Shown: positions 1 to 8,869, counted from the first letter of the stretch. The stretch: 64,000 nt of DNA from Neorhizobium alkalisoli (GCF_007829835.1 NZ_VIWP01000005.1:248001-312000); one strand, 5' to 3'. Notes: generated by a model from the letters alone, not told the origin. Numbers and translations: made by a program.

Positions 1-521
1 TCCTTCGGCATGTTTTCCAGCGCCGAGATCAGCGAGATCACCATCAGCGGCAGGAAGAGCTGCAACAGACCGATGAAGATCGCCGTTTCGGAAAACAGAA
101 TGCGCAGCGGCGCGTCGGAAATGCCGAGTGCCTGAAAGGCCTGGTTGACGATGCCGGTGCGGCCGAGAATGACGATCCAGGCATAGGTGCGCGCCACCGG
201 CGAGATCATCAGCGGCAACACGACCAGGCCAGTCATCCGCCCCTTCATGGTCGGCGTCAGGCCGACGATTGCAAAGGCCGCCGCATAACCGATGACCGCG
301 GAAACGACCGTCACCATCGCCCCGAGCTTCAGCGTGCGCAGGAAAACGGCCTGGTTCAGCGGGCTGGAAAAGAACTCGATATAGGCGGCAAGCGAAAAGC
401 CGCCGGTGGGATCGCGAAAGCCGTCGGAGAGCAGGATGACGACCGGCACGAGAAACACCGCCGCCGCAAACAACGCGGCAGGCAGTACAAGCGCAAGCGC
501 CTCGGCCCGGTTCTGAAACAT
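1..521 (-). CDS. ABC transporter permease, PotB-like (3' end beyond window)
   Basis: Read directly on the minus strand from an ATG at 521; the frame stays open to base 1, so only the first 173 residues are present. The product starts MFQNRAEALALVLPAALFAA, with a hydrophobic first segment, a periplasmic stretch, then further membrane segments around residues 65-90 and 95-120, as in inner-membrane permeases of PotB/PotC (spermidine/putrescine) type. It follows the PotD-like binding-protein gene in the same direction and should form its translocation pore. The 228-base gap between the two holds a palindromic repeat. The substrate cannot be told from the sequence. Confidence 0.85.
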   Translation of the reverse strand, partial: MFQNRAEALALVLPAALFAAAVFLVPVVILLSDGFRDPTGGFSLAAYIEFFSSPLNQAVFLRTLKLGAMVTVVSAVIGYAAAFAIVGLTPTMKGRMTGLVVLPLMISPVARTYAWIVILGRTGIVNQAFQALGISDAPLRILFSETAIFIGLLQLFLPLMVISLISALENMPK

Positions 522-588
522 GTCTGCTTTACTCCAGTGTCGTTAGGGCTGCCGAGAAGAATGGCAGCCTTTATTTCTGTCGGCGATT

Positions 589-716
589 GCCCCTCATCCG
601 GCTGCCGCCACCTTCTCCCCGTTCTGACGGGGAGAAGGGATGTGCCGCACCCTCCATGCCTTAGTCAGGGCAAGTCCCCTCTCCCCGCCTGCGGGGAGAG
701 GGTTAGGGTGAGGGGC
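589..716. repeat. RIME-like palindromic intergenic repeat, copy A
   Basis: About 128 bases bounded by GCCCCTCATCC and its near inverse GGGTGAGGGGC. Inside are two strong hairpins, CCTTCTCCCCG/CGGGGAGAAGG and CCCTCTCCCCGC/GCGGGGAGAGGG. The same element recurs at 35816, 54462 and 59519, always in the same orientation. It resembles the rhizobial intergenic mosaic elements (RIME); that family name is from memory. This copy sits between a binding-protein gene and its permease gene. Confidence 0.85.
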
Positions 717-749
717 AATTTCTAGCGCCAAGCCCAATTGCGAGGCCGC

Positions 750-1772
750 TTACTGCCCCACCTTGGCATTCCAGCTCTTCACCCAGCCGGCGCGATTGTC
801 GAGCGCGACAGCCGATGGAATGAGCTTCAGGCTCTTCGCCGTGTCCTCGCCATAGGTCAGGTTATTGGCAACAGCATCCGAGAGCTTCACGTCCTTGTTG
901 GCCGGGCTGTCGACCAGCTTTTCAGCGAGCTTGGTCTGGATGTCGGTGGAGAGCCAGAAATCCATGAACTGCAGCGCCAGATCCTGGTTCTTCGAACCCT
1001 TGGTAACGATCATGACGTTCATGCCGCCGGTCTGGCCTTCCTTAGGCGTCGCCCAGGCGATCGGCATGGAAAGTTTTGTGAACGGCGCCCAGGAGAAGCG
1101 GCCGATCGGGGCGGCCCAGATCTCTTCCTGCTGCATCAGCTGCACCAGCTGCGACGACTTTTCGTAGAAGGTGACGATCTCGTCCTTCTTTTCCCCGACC
1201 GCTTCGATCGGCGCTGCGAGATCCGGCGTGTCCTTGCCGAGCGCCTGACCGAGCATGTAGAGCGCCGGCGGGCCCTGATTGGTAGTGACATTCGGCCAGG
1301 CGATGTGGCTCGCATATTCCGGCTTCAAAAGGTCGGCCCAGCTGTCGATCTTCATCTTGTCGGAACGGTAGGCGATCGAGGTGGCGTAGAATGTGTAACC
1401 GACGCTCATGCCGTCGCCGTTCGGATCCTTGGCGATGTCATAGAGGGAATTGAAGCTCTTGATCTTCGACGTATCGATCTTGTCGATCAGGCCCTTGCGG
1501 GCAGCGTTGAGACCGTCGGCCATCGAAACCACGGCCATATCGACGACCGGATTTGCCTTGTTGGCTTCCATCTTGGCCAGACGCTCGACGCTGTTGCCGG
1601 TCTCGACCACCAGCTTGCAGCCGCAGATCTTTTCGAAGGGATCGTAGACGATCTGCTTGTACTCGTCCTGCGCCAGCGCATAGACGGAAATCGTCAGCGT
1701 CTTGTCTTCCGCCCGGGCGAGGCCCGTGCCTGCGAGGAGAATTGCGGCCGAAGCCATCAGCACTGTCTTCAT
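750..1772 (-). CDS. Extracellular solute-binding protein, PotD-like (family 1)
   Basis: Periplasmic receptor of an ABC importer, 340 residues. It has a clear Sec signal (MKTVLMASAAILLAGTGLARA) and then the ISVYALAQDEYKQ start of the mature domain. The body has the PotD/COG0687 pattern, with a YTFYATSIAYRSDK-type hinge region and a QFMDFWLSTDIQTKLAE segment near the C-terminus. The start overlaps the lacI stop by four bases (ATGA), implying translational coupling. A permease gene follows after the RIME-like repeat. Polyamine or another small organic ligand is likely by family, but the ligand is not proven. Confidence 0.88.
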   Translation of the reverse strand: MKTVLMASAAILLAGTGLARAEDKTLTISVYALAQDEYKQIVYDPFEKICGCKLVVETGNSVERLAKMEANKANPVVDMAVVSMADGLNAARKGLIDKIDTSKIKSFNSLYDIAKDPNGDGMSVGYTFYATSIAYRSDKMKIDSWADLLKPEYASHIAWPNVTTNQGPPALYMLGQALGKDTPDLAAPIEAVGEKKDEIVTFYEKSSQLVQLMQQEEIWAAPIGRFSWAPFTKLSMPIAWATPKEGQTGGMNVMIVTKGSKNQDLALQFMDFWLSTDIQTKLAEKLVDSPANKDVKLSDAVANNLTYGEDTAKSLKLIPSAVALDNRAGWVKSWNAKVGQ

Positions 1773-2857
1773 GGGGCATTCCTTTCGGGAGGAGAGGATG
1801 AGGAATTTGCGAAGGATGAATTGTCGGAAGCAGAAGCATCGGCAGTCGCCAGCCTAGCGGTTGTTTGCCGCGGCACCAGTGCCATCGGCACCCGGTTGCA
1901 CTGGGCAACCGCAATATTGCTGGCCTCGGGCGACGGCTCGCGCTCGATCGTCGCAAGCAGCGCGCCGATCGCGATATCGGCAATCGCCACGGCATCCTGC
2001 CGGACCGTGGTGATGCTCGGGCTGACGACCGAAGACCAGACGAGATCGTCGAAACCGACGACACTTGCCTCGTTTGGCACGCGGATCCCCGCCCGCTGCA
2101 ATTCCGTGAGCGCCCTCAGCGCATGCAGGTCGCTGCTGGCGGCAAAGGCGGTAAAGCCGTTCTCGACCTTTTCCTTCAAGCCCAGCGGACAGCCGGCTCC
2201 CAAAACCATCTCGTTGCGCTCGATCCAGATGACATCGACACGGCCATCCTTCGGAATGCGCGATTTCATGCCGCCGATGCGGTCGTTCTGCACGTTGGAA
2301 AGCGGATTGGCGCCGATCAGCACGAAATCGCGATGCCCGAGATCGACGAGATGCTCGGCCACCAGCTGGCCGCCCTGCCAGTGATCCGCGGAGACCGTAT
2401 TGTTCGGCGTCGAAGGGCTGTCGATCACGGCGACCGGACAGGCAAGCTCGGCGATCCGCGTGCCGAGCCGCGGCACGATGACGATGCCATCGACCTGACG
2501 CTCGATCAGCCGCTGGATCGCCAGCGTCTGCTTGGCATTGTCGCCGCTGCTGTCGGCAATCAGCACGCCATAACCGGCATCCGCCGCAGCGTTCTCGATC
2601 GCCTGGGCAATCTGCGGAAACAGCGGATTGGAGATGTTTGGAAGAACGAGGCCGATCACGCCGCTGCGCCCGGTGCGCAATGCCCGGGCGGTGACGCTCG
2701 GCACGTAACCCAGCTCTTCCGCCTTGGCTCGCACCCGCTCGATCAGCTCCGGCGACACCCGGCCCTTGCCCGACAGCGCATTCGACACGGTCGCGGCCGA
2801 TACGCCAAGCGCATCGGCAATCACACTCATGTTCGGTGTTTGTCGGTTCGAGGCCAT
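1769..2857 (-). CDS. LacI-family transcriptional regulator
   Basis: 362 residues. The N-terminal LacI helix-turn-helix (MSVIADALGVSAATVSNALSGKGRVS, roughly residues 9-34) is followed by the hinge LGYVPSVTARALRTGRSGVIGLV and a periplasmic-binding-like effector domain to about residue 335. The last 25 residues are a Ser/Ala-rich tail. It is the first gene of the operon and overlaps the binding-protein gene by four bases, so regulator and transporter are probably made together. An 18-base palindrome just upstream of its start suggests autorepression released by the imported ligand. Confidence 0.9.
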   Translation of the reverse strand: MASNRQTPNMSVIADALGVSAATVSNALSGKGRVSPELIERVRAKAEELGYVPSVTARALRTGRSGVIGLVLPNISNPLFPQIAQAIENAAADAGYGVLIADSSGDNAKQTLAIQRLIERQVDGIVIVPRLGTRIAELACPVAVIDSPSTPNNTVSADHWQGGQLVAEHLVDLGHRDFVLIGANPLSNVQNDRIGGMKSRIPKDGRVDVIWIERNEMVLGAGCPLGLKEKVENGFTAFAASSDLHALRALTELQRAGIRVPNEASVVGFDDLVWSSVVSPSITTVRQDAVAIADIAIGALLATIEREPSPEASNIAVAQCNRVPMALVPRQTTARLATADASASDNSSFANSSSSPPERNAP

Positions 2858-2867
2858 AAGCAGGATC

Positions 2868-2885
2868 TGATTAATCGTTTAATCA
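2868..2885. promoter_or_regulatory. Putative LacI-family operator
   Basis: TGATTAATCGTTTAATCA is an inverted repeat (TGATTAA/TTAATCA) with the central CG typical of LacI-family sites. It ends 11 bases before the lacI start codon, where it would block transcription of the whole operon. Seen in sequence; binding is inferred. Confidence 0.6.
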
Positions 2886-3204
2886 TGCATAAGCGAGGAT
2901 GGCCGCCTTGTCGAGTCCTGCAGCCGATAAGCTTGCCCGATCGAGAAAGAACTTGTTGAAGAGGGCCTTGCGGGTGTAAAGGCCAAGTAACGCGAAAAGC
3001 GACTGCTTTCCTTGATCCGCCGGATGGGCGCGAGTAAGCAGGTGGACGAATTGTCGTTCAGGCCGTCGAATACACGCCAGCCCTGCAGTTTGAAGCATGG
3101 TTCGGCCAGCGTTTCCCTGAAAACCATAGACCTGGCATTGCCAGGCCAAGGCAAGCAATCGGCGCCGAAACGCGCCGTGGCGCTTGCGTTGATCGGAACG
3201 CGTC
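2886..3204. other. Intergenic stretch without a recognised gene
   Basis: About 320 bases between the divergent lacI and MFS genes. Short open frames exist on both strands, but none has a good ribosome-binding site or a recognisable product. The left part must hold the lacI promoter. An MFS promoter could not be placed. Confidence 0.5.
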
Positions 3205-4404
3205 ATGAACAGACCACTTGTCGTCATATTCACCACCATCATGCTCGATGCCGCCGGCATCGGGCTCGTTTTTCCCATCCTCCCCGCACTTCTGAAGGAT
3301 GTCACCCAGACCGAAAACGTCGCCTCCTATATCGGCGTCATGACCGCGCTTTATGCGGCCATGCAATTCGTCTTCGCGCCGGTGCTCGGTTCGCTCAGCG
3401 ACCGGCTCGGCCGCCGGCCGGTGCTGATCGTCTCGCTGGCCGGCGCCGCGATCAACTATCTGCTACTCGCCTTTGCCGGAAACATCTGGCTGCTCTTGAT
3501 CGGCCGCGCCATTGCCGGCCTCACCAGCGCCAATGTCGCGGTGGCTTCCGCCTATATTACCGACGTTTCCAGCGAGGACACCCGTGCCCGCCGCTTCGGG
3601 CTTCTGAACGCCATGTTCGGCATGGGCTTCATCATCGGCCCGGTGCTGGGCGGCGCGCTCGGCGATTACTGGCTGCGCCTGCCCTTCATTGCCGCGGCCG
3701 CGCTCAACACCTGCAACCTGCTTCTGGCCCTCGTCATCCTGCCGGAATCGCGCAAGCCCAGCCGAGAGAAGATCGATCTTGCGGCGCTCAACCCGCTGCG
3801 GCCGCTGCGCTGGGTCTTTTCGCTCAAAAGCCTCTGGCCGGTCGTCTTCATCTTCTTCGTTTTCAGCGCATCCGGCGAGGCCTATGGCACCTGCTGGTCG
3901 CTCTGGGGTGCCGATACGTTTCACTGGAACGGTCTTTGGATCGGCCTTTCGCTCGGCGCATTCGGCATCTGCCAGACGCTCTCGCAAGCCTTTCTGCCAG
4001 GCCCCGCCGCAAGATTGCTCGGAGAGCGTGGCGCAATCCTGACCGGTGTCGCCAGCGGTTGCCTTGCGCTGACCGTCATGGCCTTTGCCGGCGAAGGCTG
4101 GATGATCTTTGCCATCATGCCGATCTTCGCGCTCGGCGGCATCGGCGCGCCGGCCCTGCAATCGCTTGCCACACGGCAGGTCGATGAAGACCGTCAGGGC
4201 CAGTTCCAGGGCGTATTGGCTTCCACCGTCAGCCTTGCTTCGATCATCGGGCCGCTCGGCTTTTCGAGCTTCTACTTCGTTGTCAGGGACCAGTGGCCGG
4301 GCGCGATCTGGCTATCGGTCGCCGTCGTTTATGCGCTCGGCATTCCGCTCGTGCTCGGCCTGCGCCTCAAGCGGCCCGAAACCATAGAACAGGCCGCGGC
4401 CTGA
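3205..4404 (+). CDS. MFS exporter, TetA/TCR-like
   Basis: 399 residues with 12 predicted membrane segments. The start MNRPLVVIFTTIMLDAAGIGLVFP fits the TetA family's first helix. MFS motif A, GSLSDRLGRRPVLI, is at residues 62-75 between helices 2 and 3. A second conserved stretch, GFIIGPVLGG, corresponds to motif C of drug/H+ antiporters. It should export a small molecule against the proton gradient. No TetR-type repressor is adjacent, unlike classical tet genes, so tetracycline need not be the substrate. It ends two bases from the convergent ankyrin gene, with no terminator visible. Confidence 0.85.
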   Translation: MNRPLVVIFTTIMLDAAGIGLVFPILPALLKDVTQTENVASYIGVMTALYAAMQFVFAPVLGSLSDRLGRRPVLIVSLAGAAINYLLLAFAGNIWLLLIGRAIAGLTSANVAVASAYITDVSSEDTRARRFGLLNAMFGMGFIIGPVLGGALGDYWLRLPFIAAAALNTCNLLLALVILPESRKPSREKIDLAALNPLRPLRWVFSLKSLWPVVFIFFVFSASGEAYGTCWSLWGADTFHWNGLWIGLSLGAFGICQTLSQAFLPGPAARLLGERGAILTGVASGCLALTVMAFAGEGWMIFAIMPIFALGGIGAPALQSLATRQVDEDRQGQFQGVLASTVSLASIIGPLGFSSFYFVVRDQWPGAIWLSVAVVYALGIPLVLGLRLKRPETIEQAAA

Positions 4405-4406
4405 CC

Positions 4407-4955
4407 TCACTCCCGGGCACCGGCCTCGACCAGCAGATCCACAAGCGCGCTGTCCTCCCGTTCCCGCGCCAGGGACAGCGCCGTCTTGCCGTCATTTCCA
4501 CGGGCATTGACGTCGGCGCCGGCATCGATCAGCGCCTCGATCACATCTTCCCGCTCCGGCTCCGTCAGATTGACGAGCAGAGGCGTGCGCCCTTGCTTGT
4601 CGCGCGCCTCGATATTGCCGCCGGCGGCAATAATCTCGGCAACCGGCTCCGGATCGGCGATGATGTGCAGGAGCGTTATGCCCTCGTCATTGGCGGCATT
4701 GACGTTCGCGCCATTAGCAATGAGCATCTTGAAAATGGCGGGATCGAAATAGAGGTCCTGCAGGTTCATCGGCTGGAAACCGAACTCCCCGACGGAAGTG
4801 GCAAGCTGCGGCTCCGCCTTCAGCATCACCGAAACCTTCGCGGCATCGCCGACCTGCACGGCCTGATGAAATTTTTCGATATCCTGCGGGCTCATCGCCA
4901 AGGCACTGGTGGAAAACAGCGACAAGATAAGAGCAAAGACCGGAAACCTGCGCAT
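4407..4955 (-). CDS. Periplasmic ankyrin-repeat protein
   Basis: 182 residues. A signal peptide (MRRFPVFALILSLFSTSALA) is followed by about four ankyrin repeats; NAANDEGITLLHIIA, EARDKQGRTPLLVNL and NARGNDGKTALSLARE are the clearest. Ankyrin repeats are protein-binding scaffolds, so a periplasmic binding role is likely. It lies nine bases downstream of the DUF1963 gene on the same strand, so the two are probably co-transcribed. No enzymatic domain is present. Confidence 0.8.
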   Translation of the reverse strand: MRRFPVFALILSLFSTSALAMSPQDIEKFHQAVQVGDAAKVSVMLKAEPQLATSVGEFGFQPMNLQDLYFDPAIFKMLIANGANVNAANDEGITLLHIIADPEPVAEIIAAGGNIEARDKQGRTPLLVNLTEPEREDVIEALIDAGADVNARGNDGKTALSLAREREDSALVDLLVEAGARE

Positions 4956-4964
4956 GCCTGATCC

Positions 4965-6008
4965 TTACGTCTGCTGATAAACGGCAACGACGCGGTCGAA
5001 GGCGCGCTCTTCAAGATCCTTCTCGCGGATCAGGAAATAGACCGTGCCTTCCGAATTTTCCTGCATCCAGTCCGGCACCTCGACCTGCAGCAGAAGCCGC
5101 CAGTCCTTTGCCTTTTCCATGATCATGTCCCTGTTCTTCGCCCAGTCGTCGCCGGAGAGGAACTGCGTCTTGAACTCGCTGCTGACGACCGCGTCATAAC
5201 GCGGATCATCCTGCACCGGTTGTGGCGCGCCGAGGAGCTGGGTCTGCGGTTCGGTATCGTCCGAAAGCTCACTATATGCCTGGGAAAAGGCCTGCGCCCC
5301 GCCGACGACGGCCTGATCGGCGGAATACGTTTTTTCCAAGCGGCCGGATGCCTGGAATTCGATGCTGGAATAAGACGGAAGCTGCAGCGCGGCCTTGAGC
5401 GCCATCGGCCTTGCCGAGCCGCCATAGGGCGTGCCCGGTTCCGGCGCGCCGGCCAGACGGGCCTCCGGCTGCAGCCCATATTGCTTGTTCGCGTCCTCGA
5501 CCATCTTGCGATAGGCGACCGCCGCGCTGGCGAGATCTGTCGGAATTGCCGCATGCGAAAGCGCATCGGCCGGGCTGCGGTCCCAGATCACCCTGGCCGA
5601 TTCCGTGCCGGTATCGAAGGGACCGGCGACCATGTCGTAGAAGAACAGCAGCCGACCTTCGTTCGGCAGAAGCTTTGCGGCCTCGCCAAGACCCGCCGCC
5701 TCACCCAAATCGACCTGTGCGAAGAAAGCGTAAGGCAGGCCCGCGGCAAGATGGGTTTTCAGCTCTCCGTCATAGGGTTCGCCTGCGCGTCCGGCGATCT
5801 CGTCGACATTGGCGGGGATCGTCCGGCGCGGCCATTCGATCTCCTTCGGCAGGTCCGGCGTGCCACCGATCCGGCTGCCGCCCTTGCGGTCAGCGTCCTT
5901 CGTCGAAAAGACGATGGCCGGGCGCAACTGGCCCGTCACCATCTCGACCAGATCGGGAGCAAAACGCTCCTCGATCACCTGATGCGCTTGCGCCGGCGTA
6001 TCGAACAT
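4965..6008 (-). CDS. DUF1963 (YwqG-like) family protein
   Basis: 347 residues, apparently cytoplasmic. The stretch KGGSRIGGTPDLPKEIEWPR is the DUF1963 hallmark (G-G-P-x-LP-x-x-x-WP), followed by the FFAQVDLGE and GRLLFFYD motifs of the same family. The C-terminus, VPDWMQENSEGTVYFLIRE, also fits the fold. The family's biochemical function is unknown. It is the upstream gene of a probable two-gene unit with the secreted ankyrin protein. Confidence 0.75.
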   Translation of the reverse strand: MFDTPAQAHQVIEERFAPDLVEMVTGQLRPAIVFSTKDADRKGGSRIGGTPDLPKEIEWPRRTIPANVDEIAGRAGEPYDGELKTHLAAGLPYAFFAQVDLGEAAGLGEAAKLLPNEGRLLFFYDMVAGPFDTGTESARVIWDRSPADALSHAAIPTDLASAAVAYRKMVEDANKQYGLQPEARLAGAPEPGTPYGGSARPMALKAALQLPSYSSIEFQASGRLEKTYSADQAVVGGAQAFSQAYSELSDDTEPQTQLLGAPQPVQDDPRYDAVVSSEFKTQFLSGDDWAKNRDMIMEKAKDWRLLLQVEVPDWMQENSEGTVYFLIREKDLEERAFDRVVAVYQQT

Positions 6009-6081
6009 TTTTCACCCCGTAACCGTCCGTCTCGCGGGGTGACTTAATGGCTCCATGAGACAAGGCAAGTGCAGGAAATGG

Positions 6082-6999
6082 CTACCAGCCGACAACTTCC
6101 TGTCCGTAACGCCCGACCTCCTCGAGCAGCCAGGCCCGGAACGCCACGACGGGCCGAAAATCCCGCTTGCTGGCCGGCGCCACGACATAATAGGCGCTGG
6201 GGCTGACGATCTCGTGCGGAAAAGCTTCCACCAGCTGGCGCCCGGCCAGTTCCGTATCGATCAGGAAAAGCGGCATCAGCGCGACGCCCAGCCCGGCCAT
6301 CGCCGCCTGCGCGACATTGCCGAACTGTTCGAACCGCATCGCCTGCCCGGGCGTGCCGGAAAGACCGAGACTTTCGAACCAGTAGCTCCAGGCGCCGGGC
6401 CGCGACGCCATATGCAGCAGCGGCAGGCGCATCAGGTCTTCGGCCTTGCTGATCGGATGCGCGGCAAGGAAGGCAGGCGAGCAGACCGGCGCCACCTTTT
6501 CCTCCATCAGGAAGGTGCATTCGCCGCCCGGCCAGTCCGGCTGGCCGACATGGATCGCCATGTCGATCCCCTCGCGATCGAGATCGAAGGCGCCGATGCG
6601 GGTGGCGAAATTGAGCGTGATCTGCGGATGGCGGGCGACGAATTGCGGAATGCGCGGCATCAGCCAGCGCGTGCCGAAGGTCGGCAGGATGGCAAGGTTC
6701 AACTGGTCACTATGCCGTTTGGTCATGGCCGCCAGCGAGGCCGAACGGATTTCGGCAAGCGCTCCGCTGATCGCCTTCGCATAGTCCGCACCGACCGGCG
6801 TCAGAAGCACGCCGCGACCAGTCCGATCGAACAACATCACGCCAAGCTGTTCTTCCAGCCCGGAAACCTGGCGGCTGATCGCTCCTTGCGTCAGCGATAA
6901 TTCATCGGCCGCAGCCGAAAAACTGCCGAGCCGGGCGACGGAATCGAAGGCGGCAAGCGCCGAGGTCGAAGGCAGGAGTTTTCGCGAAAGGCTGGTCAT
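6082..6999 (-). CDS. LysR-family regulator, GcvA subgroup
   Basis: 305 residues. The N-terminal winged helix-turn-helix (STSALAAFDSVARLGSFSAAADELSLTQGAISRQV, about residues 11-45) and a GcvA-type effector domain (NFATRIGAFDLDREGIDMAIHVG) are clear. It is divergent from the glutaryl-CoA dehydrogenase gene, and such neighbours usually control it in proteobacteria, so it probably responds to a lysine/tryptophan catabolite. The palindrome at 6998-7019 overlaps its own start codon, suggesting tight autorepression. No alternative start would move the gene off that site. Confidence 0.88.
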   Translation of the reverse strand: MTSLSRKLLPSTSALAAFDSVARLGSFSAAADELSLTQGAISRQVSGLEEQLGVMLFDRTGRGVLLTPVGADYAKAISGALAEIRSASLAAMTKRHSDQLNLAILPTFGTRWLMPRIPQFVARHPQITLNFATRIGAFDLDREGIDMAIHVGQPDWPGGECTFLMEEKVAPVCSPAFLAAHPISKAEDLMRLPLLHMASRPGAWSYWFESLGLSGTPGQAMRFEQFGNVAQAAMAGLGVALMPLFLIDTELAGRQLVEAFPHEIVSPSAYYVVAPASKRDFRPVVAFRAWLLEEVGRYGQEVVGW

Positions 7000-7019
7000 G
7001 ACCTATTACTATAGTTCAT
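6998..7019. promoter_or_regulatory. Putative LysR-type binding palindrome
   Basis: An inverted repeat ATGAnCTAT-N4-ATAGnTCAT, with nine-base arms mismatched only at position 5. It covers the start codon of the LysR gene and lies about 22 bases before a possible -35 of gcdH. The placement suits repression of the regulator with activation of gcdH. Confidence 0.6.
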
Positions 7020-7040
7020 GCTGCTTTGAGTAAACGGCCC

Positions 7041-7068
7041 TTGCCCTTGGACCCGGCTCGGCGATAAT
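7041..7068 (+). promoter_or_regulatory. Possible gcdH promoter
   Basis: TTGCCC, a 16-base spacer, then GATAAT, placed 29 bases before the gcdH start. The ribosome-binding site CTGGAGGA follows just upstream of the ATG. Weak -35, good -10; inferred only. Confidence 0.4.
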
Positions 7069-7096
7069 CCCGGCCATACAAAATCTGGAGGACATC

Positions 7097-8272
7097 ATGG
7101 CCTTTGCCTGGAACGACCCCTTTCTGCTCGACGACCAGCTGACCGAAGAAGAGCGGATGATCCGCGATGCGGCAGCCGCCTTCTCCAAGTCCGAGCTTCT
7201 GCCGCGTGTCAGCGAAGCCTATCTCGATGAGACAACCGACAAGGGCCTGTTCAAGCTGATGGGCGATGCCGGTCTGCTTGGCGTCACCCTTCCGGAAGAA
7301 TACGGCGCCGCCAACGCCTCCTACGTTGCCTACGGCCTCGTGGCCCGCGAAGTGGAACGGATCGATAGTGGCTACCGCTCGATGATGAGCGTCCAGTCCT
7401 CGCTGGTCATCTACCCGATCTATGCCTATGGCTCCGACGAACAGAAGAAGAAGTATCTGCCGGGCCTGGTTTCCGGCGATCTGATCGGCTGTTTCGGCCT
7501 GACCGAGCCGGATGCCGGCTCCGATCCGGGCGGCATGAAGACCCGCGCCGAAAAGATCGAAGGCGGTTATCGCCTGCGCGGCGCAAAAATGTGGATTTCC
7601 AACGCGCCGATCGCCGACGTTTTTGTCGTCTGGGCGAAGTCGGAAGCCCATAACAACGAGATCCGTGGCTTCGTGCTGGAAAAAGGCATGAAGGGACTTT
7701 CGGCGCCCAAGATCGGCGGAAAACTGTCGCTGCGCGCCTCGATCACCGGCGAGATCGTGCTCGACGGCGTCGAAGTTGGCGAAGATGCGCTTCTGCCCAA
7801 CGTCTCGGGCCTCAAGGGACCGTTCGGCTGTCTCAACCGCGCTCGCTACGGCATTTCCTGGGGTGTGATGGGAGCTGCCGAAGACTGCTGGTTCCGCGCC
7901 CGCCAGTATGGCCTCGATCGCAAGCAGTTCGGCAAGCCGCTTGCCGGCATGCAGCTTTACCAGAAGAAGCTCGCCGACATGATGACCGAGATCACGCTCG
8001 GCCTGCAGGGTTCGCTCCGCGTCGGCCAGCTGATGGACGCCCACAAGATGGCGCCGGAAATGATCTCCATCGTCAAGCGCAACAATTGCGGCAAGGCGCT
8101 GGATATCGCCCGCCAGGCCCGCGACATGCATGGCGGCAACGGCATCCAGATCGAATACCACGTCATGCGCCACGCGCAGAACCTGGAGACGGTCAACACC
8201 TATGAAGGCACGCATGACGTCCATGCGCTGATCCTCGGCCGCGCCCAGACCGGCATCCAGGCCTTCTTCTGA
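7097..8272 (+). CDS. gcdH: Glutaryl-CoA dehydrogenase
   Basis: 391 residues. It oxidises and decarboxylates glutaryl-CoA to crotonyl-CoA in lysine, hydroxylysine and tryptophan degradation, using FAD and an electron-transfer flavoprotein. The acyl-CoA dehydrogenase signatures CFGLTEPDAGSD and KMWISNA are present. The catalytic Glu is E370 in NTYEGTHDVHALILGRA, and the RARYGISWGVMGAAE stretch is typical of GcdH rather than other family members. The start is supported by CTGGAGGA upstream. A strong terminator follows, so it is transcribed alone and probably controlled by the divergent LysR. Confidence 0.93.
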   Translation: MAFAWNDPFLLDDQLTEEERMIRDAAAAFSKSELLPRVSEAYLDETTDKGLFKLMGDAGLLGVTLPEEYGAANASYVAYGLVAREVERIDSGYRSMMSVQSSLVIYPIYAYGSDEQKKKYLPGLVSGDLIGCFGLTEPDAGSDPGGMKTRAEKIEGGYRLRGAKMWISNAPIADVFVVWAKSEAHNNEIRGFVLEKGMKGLSAPKIGGKLSLRASITGEIVLDGVEVGEDALLPNVSGLKGPFGCLNRARYGISWGVMGAAEDCWFRARQYGLDRKQFGKPLAGMQLYQKKLADMMTEITLGLQGSLRVGQLMDAHKMAPEMISIVKRNNCGKALDIARQARDMHGGNGIQIEYHVMRHAQNLETVNTYEGTHDVHALILGRAQTGIQAFF

Positions 8273-8300
8273 TCCCCAAAAATCCCGGCTTTCCCAGCCT

Positions 8301-8340
8301 GCCCGGCCCGCTTATGCGCGCCGGGCTTTTTTGTTTTTTT
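8301..8340 (+). terminator. Rho-independent terminator after gcdH
   Basis: GCCCGGC and GCCGGGC form a seven-base-pair stem followed by a run of T broken by one G. It is 28 bases past the gcdH stop. Confidence 0.85.
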
Positions 8341-8484
8341 GGGGGGCTTCGCGATATATTGGCGCTGTCATCGCAAACCAGGGCGGTGGGGTATGACTAG
8401 GTCTCGTTTGCGCCAGAAGCGGACATCTGGAATGCTTGCTTTTAAAGCCCCCCATCACGCAACTATTCGAAACTGTATGCCCGC

Positions 8485-8546
8485 TTGACGAATCCATAGC
8501 TGTGTAGCTATACGTTAACTCATAGCTGAATAGGTATGAGTTAACG
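8485..8546 (+). promoter_or_regulatory. Promoter and perfect inverted-repeat operator of the ArsR/SRPBCC operon
   Basis: TTGACG (8485-8490), 18 bases, then TATACG (8509-8514) form a plausible promoter. A perfect 12-base inverted repeat, CGTTAACTCATA/TATGAGTTAACG with a ten-base spacer, spans 8513-8546. It overlaps the -10 end, the expected transcription start and the first base of the GTG start codon. This is where an autorepressing ArsR protein would bind. Confidence 0.7.
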
Positions 8547-8869
8547 TGACATACGCGAGGGATGAAGTCTTCAAGGCACTTGCCGATCCCACCAGGCGGG
8601 CGATCTTCGAACGTTTATGCCGTGAAGGAGAGAGGACCGTCAGCATGCTGACATCGGGAGCGGGCGTTTCTCAACCGGTCGTCTCTAAACATCTGGCTAC
8701 ACTTAAACGGGCAGGCCTCGTAAGCGACCGCCATCAAGGACGTCAAACCCACTACAGGGCAGAATATGCCGCGCTGGCTCCTCTCGTCGACTGGACACAT
8801 GAGATGACCGGTTTGTGGGAAAAGAAGTTCGACGCACTCGAAGATTTGCTTCAAAGGATGGACCAATGA
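8546..8869 (+). CDS. ArsR-family (HTH) transcriptional regulator
   Basis: 107 residues from a GTG start. It has the ArsR winged helix (VFKALADPTRRAIFERLCRE, then GVSQPVVSKHLATLKRAGLV, about residues 8-60). No metal-binding cysteine motif (ELCVCDL type) is present, so this is the metal-independent subgroup that pairs with SRPBCC proteins. The stop overlaps the next gene's ATG by four bases. The operator repeat runs into its start codon and no strong ribosome-binding site is visible, so the transcript leader is probably very short. Confidence 0.88.
   Translation: MTYARDEVFKALADPTRRAIFERLCREGERTVSMLTSGAGVSQPVVSKHLATLKRAGLVSDRHQGRQTHYRAEYAALAPLVDWTHEMTGLWEKKFDALEDLLQRMDQ

Noticed and set aside
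738..2384. Long open frame on the plus strand opposite the binding-protein and lacI genes
   Set aside because: Arg/Leu-rich composition without any domain. It is the antisense shadow common in high-GC DNA; the minus-strand genes are clear family members.
3185..3210. GGAAC at the MFS gene start
   Set aside because: The matching -10 would fall inside the coding region and does not read CGTT.
2879..3305. Two overlapping minus-strand frames before the MFS gene
   Set aside because: No ribosome-binding site, no recognisable domain, and they overlap the start of a well-supported gene.
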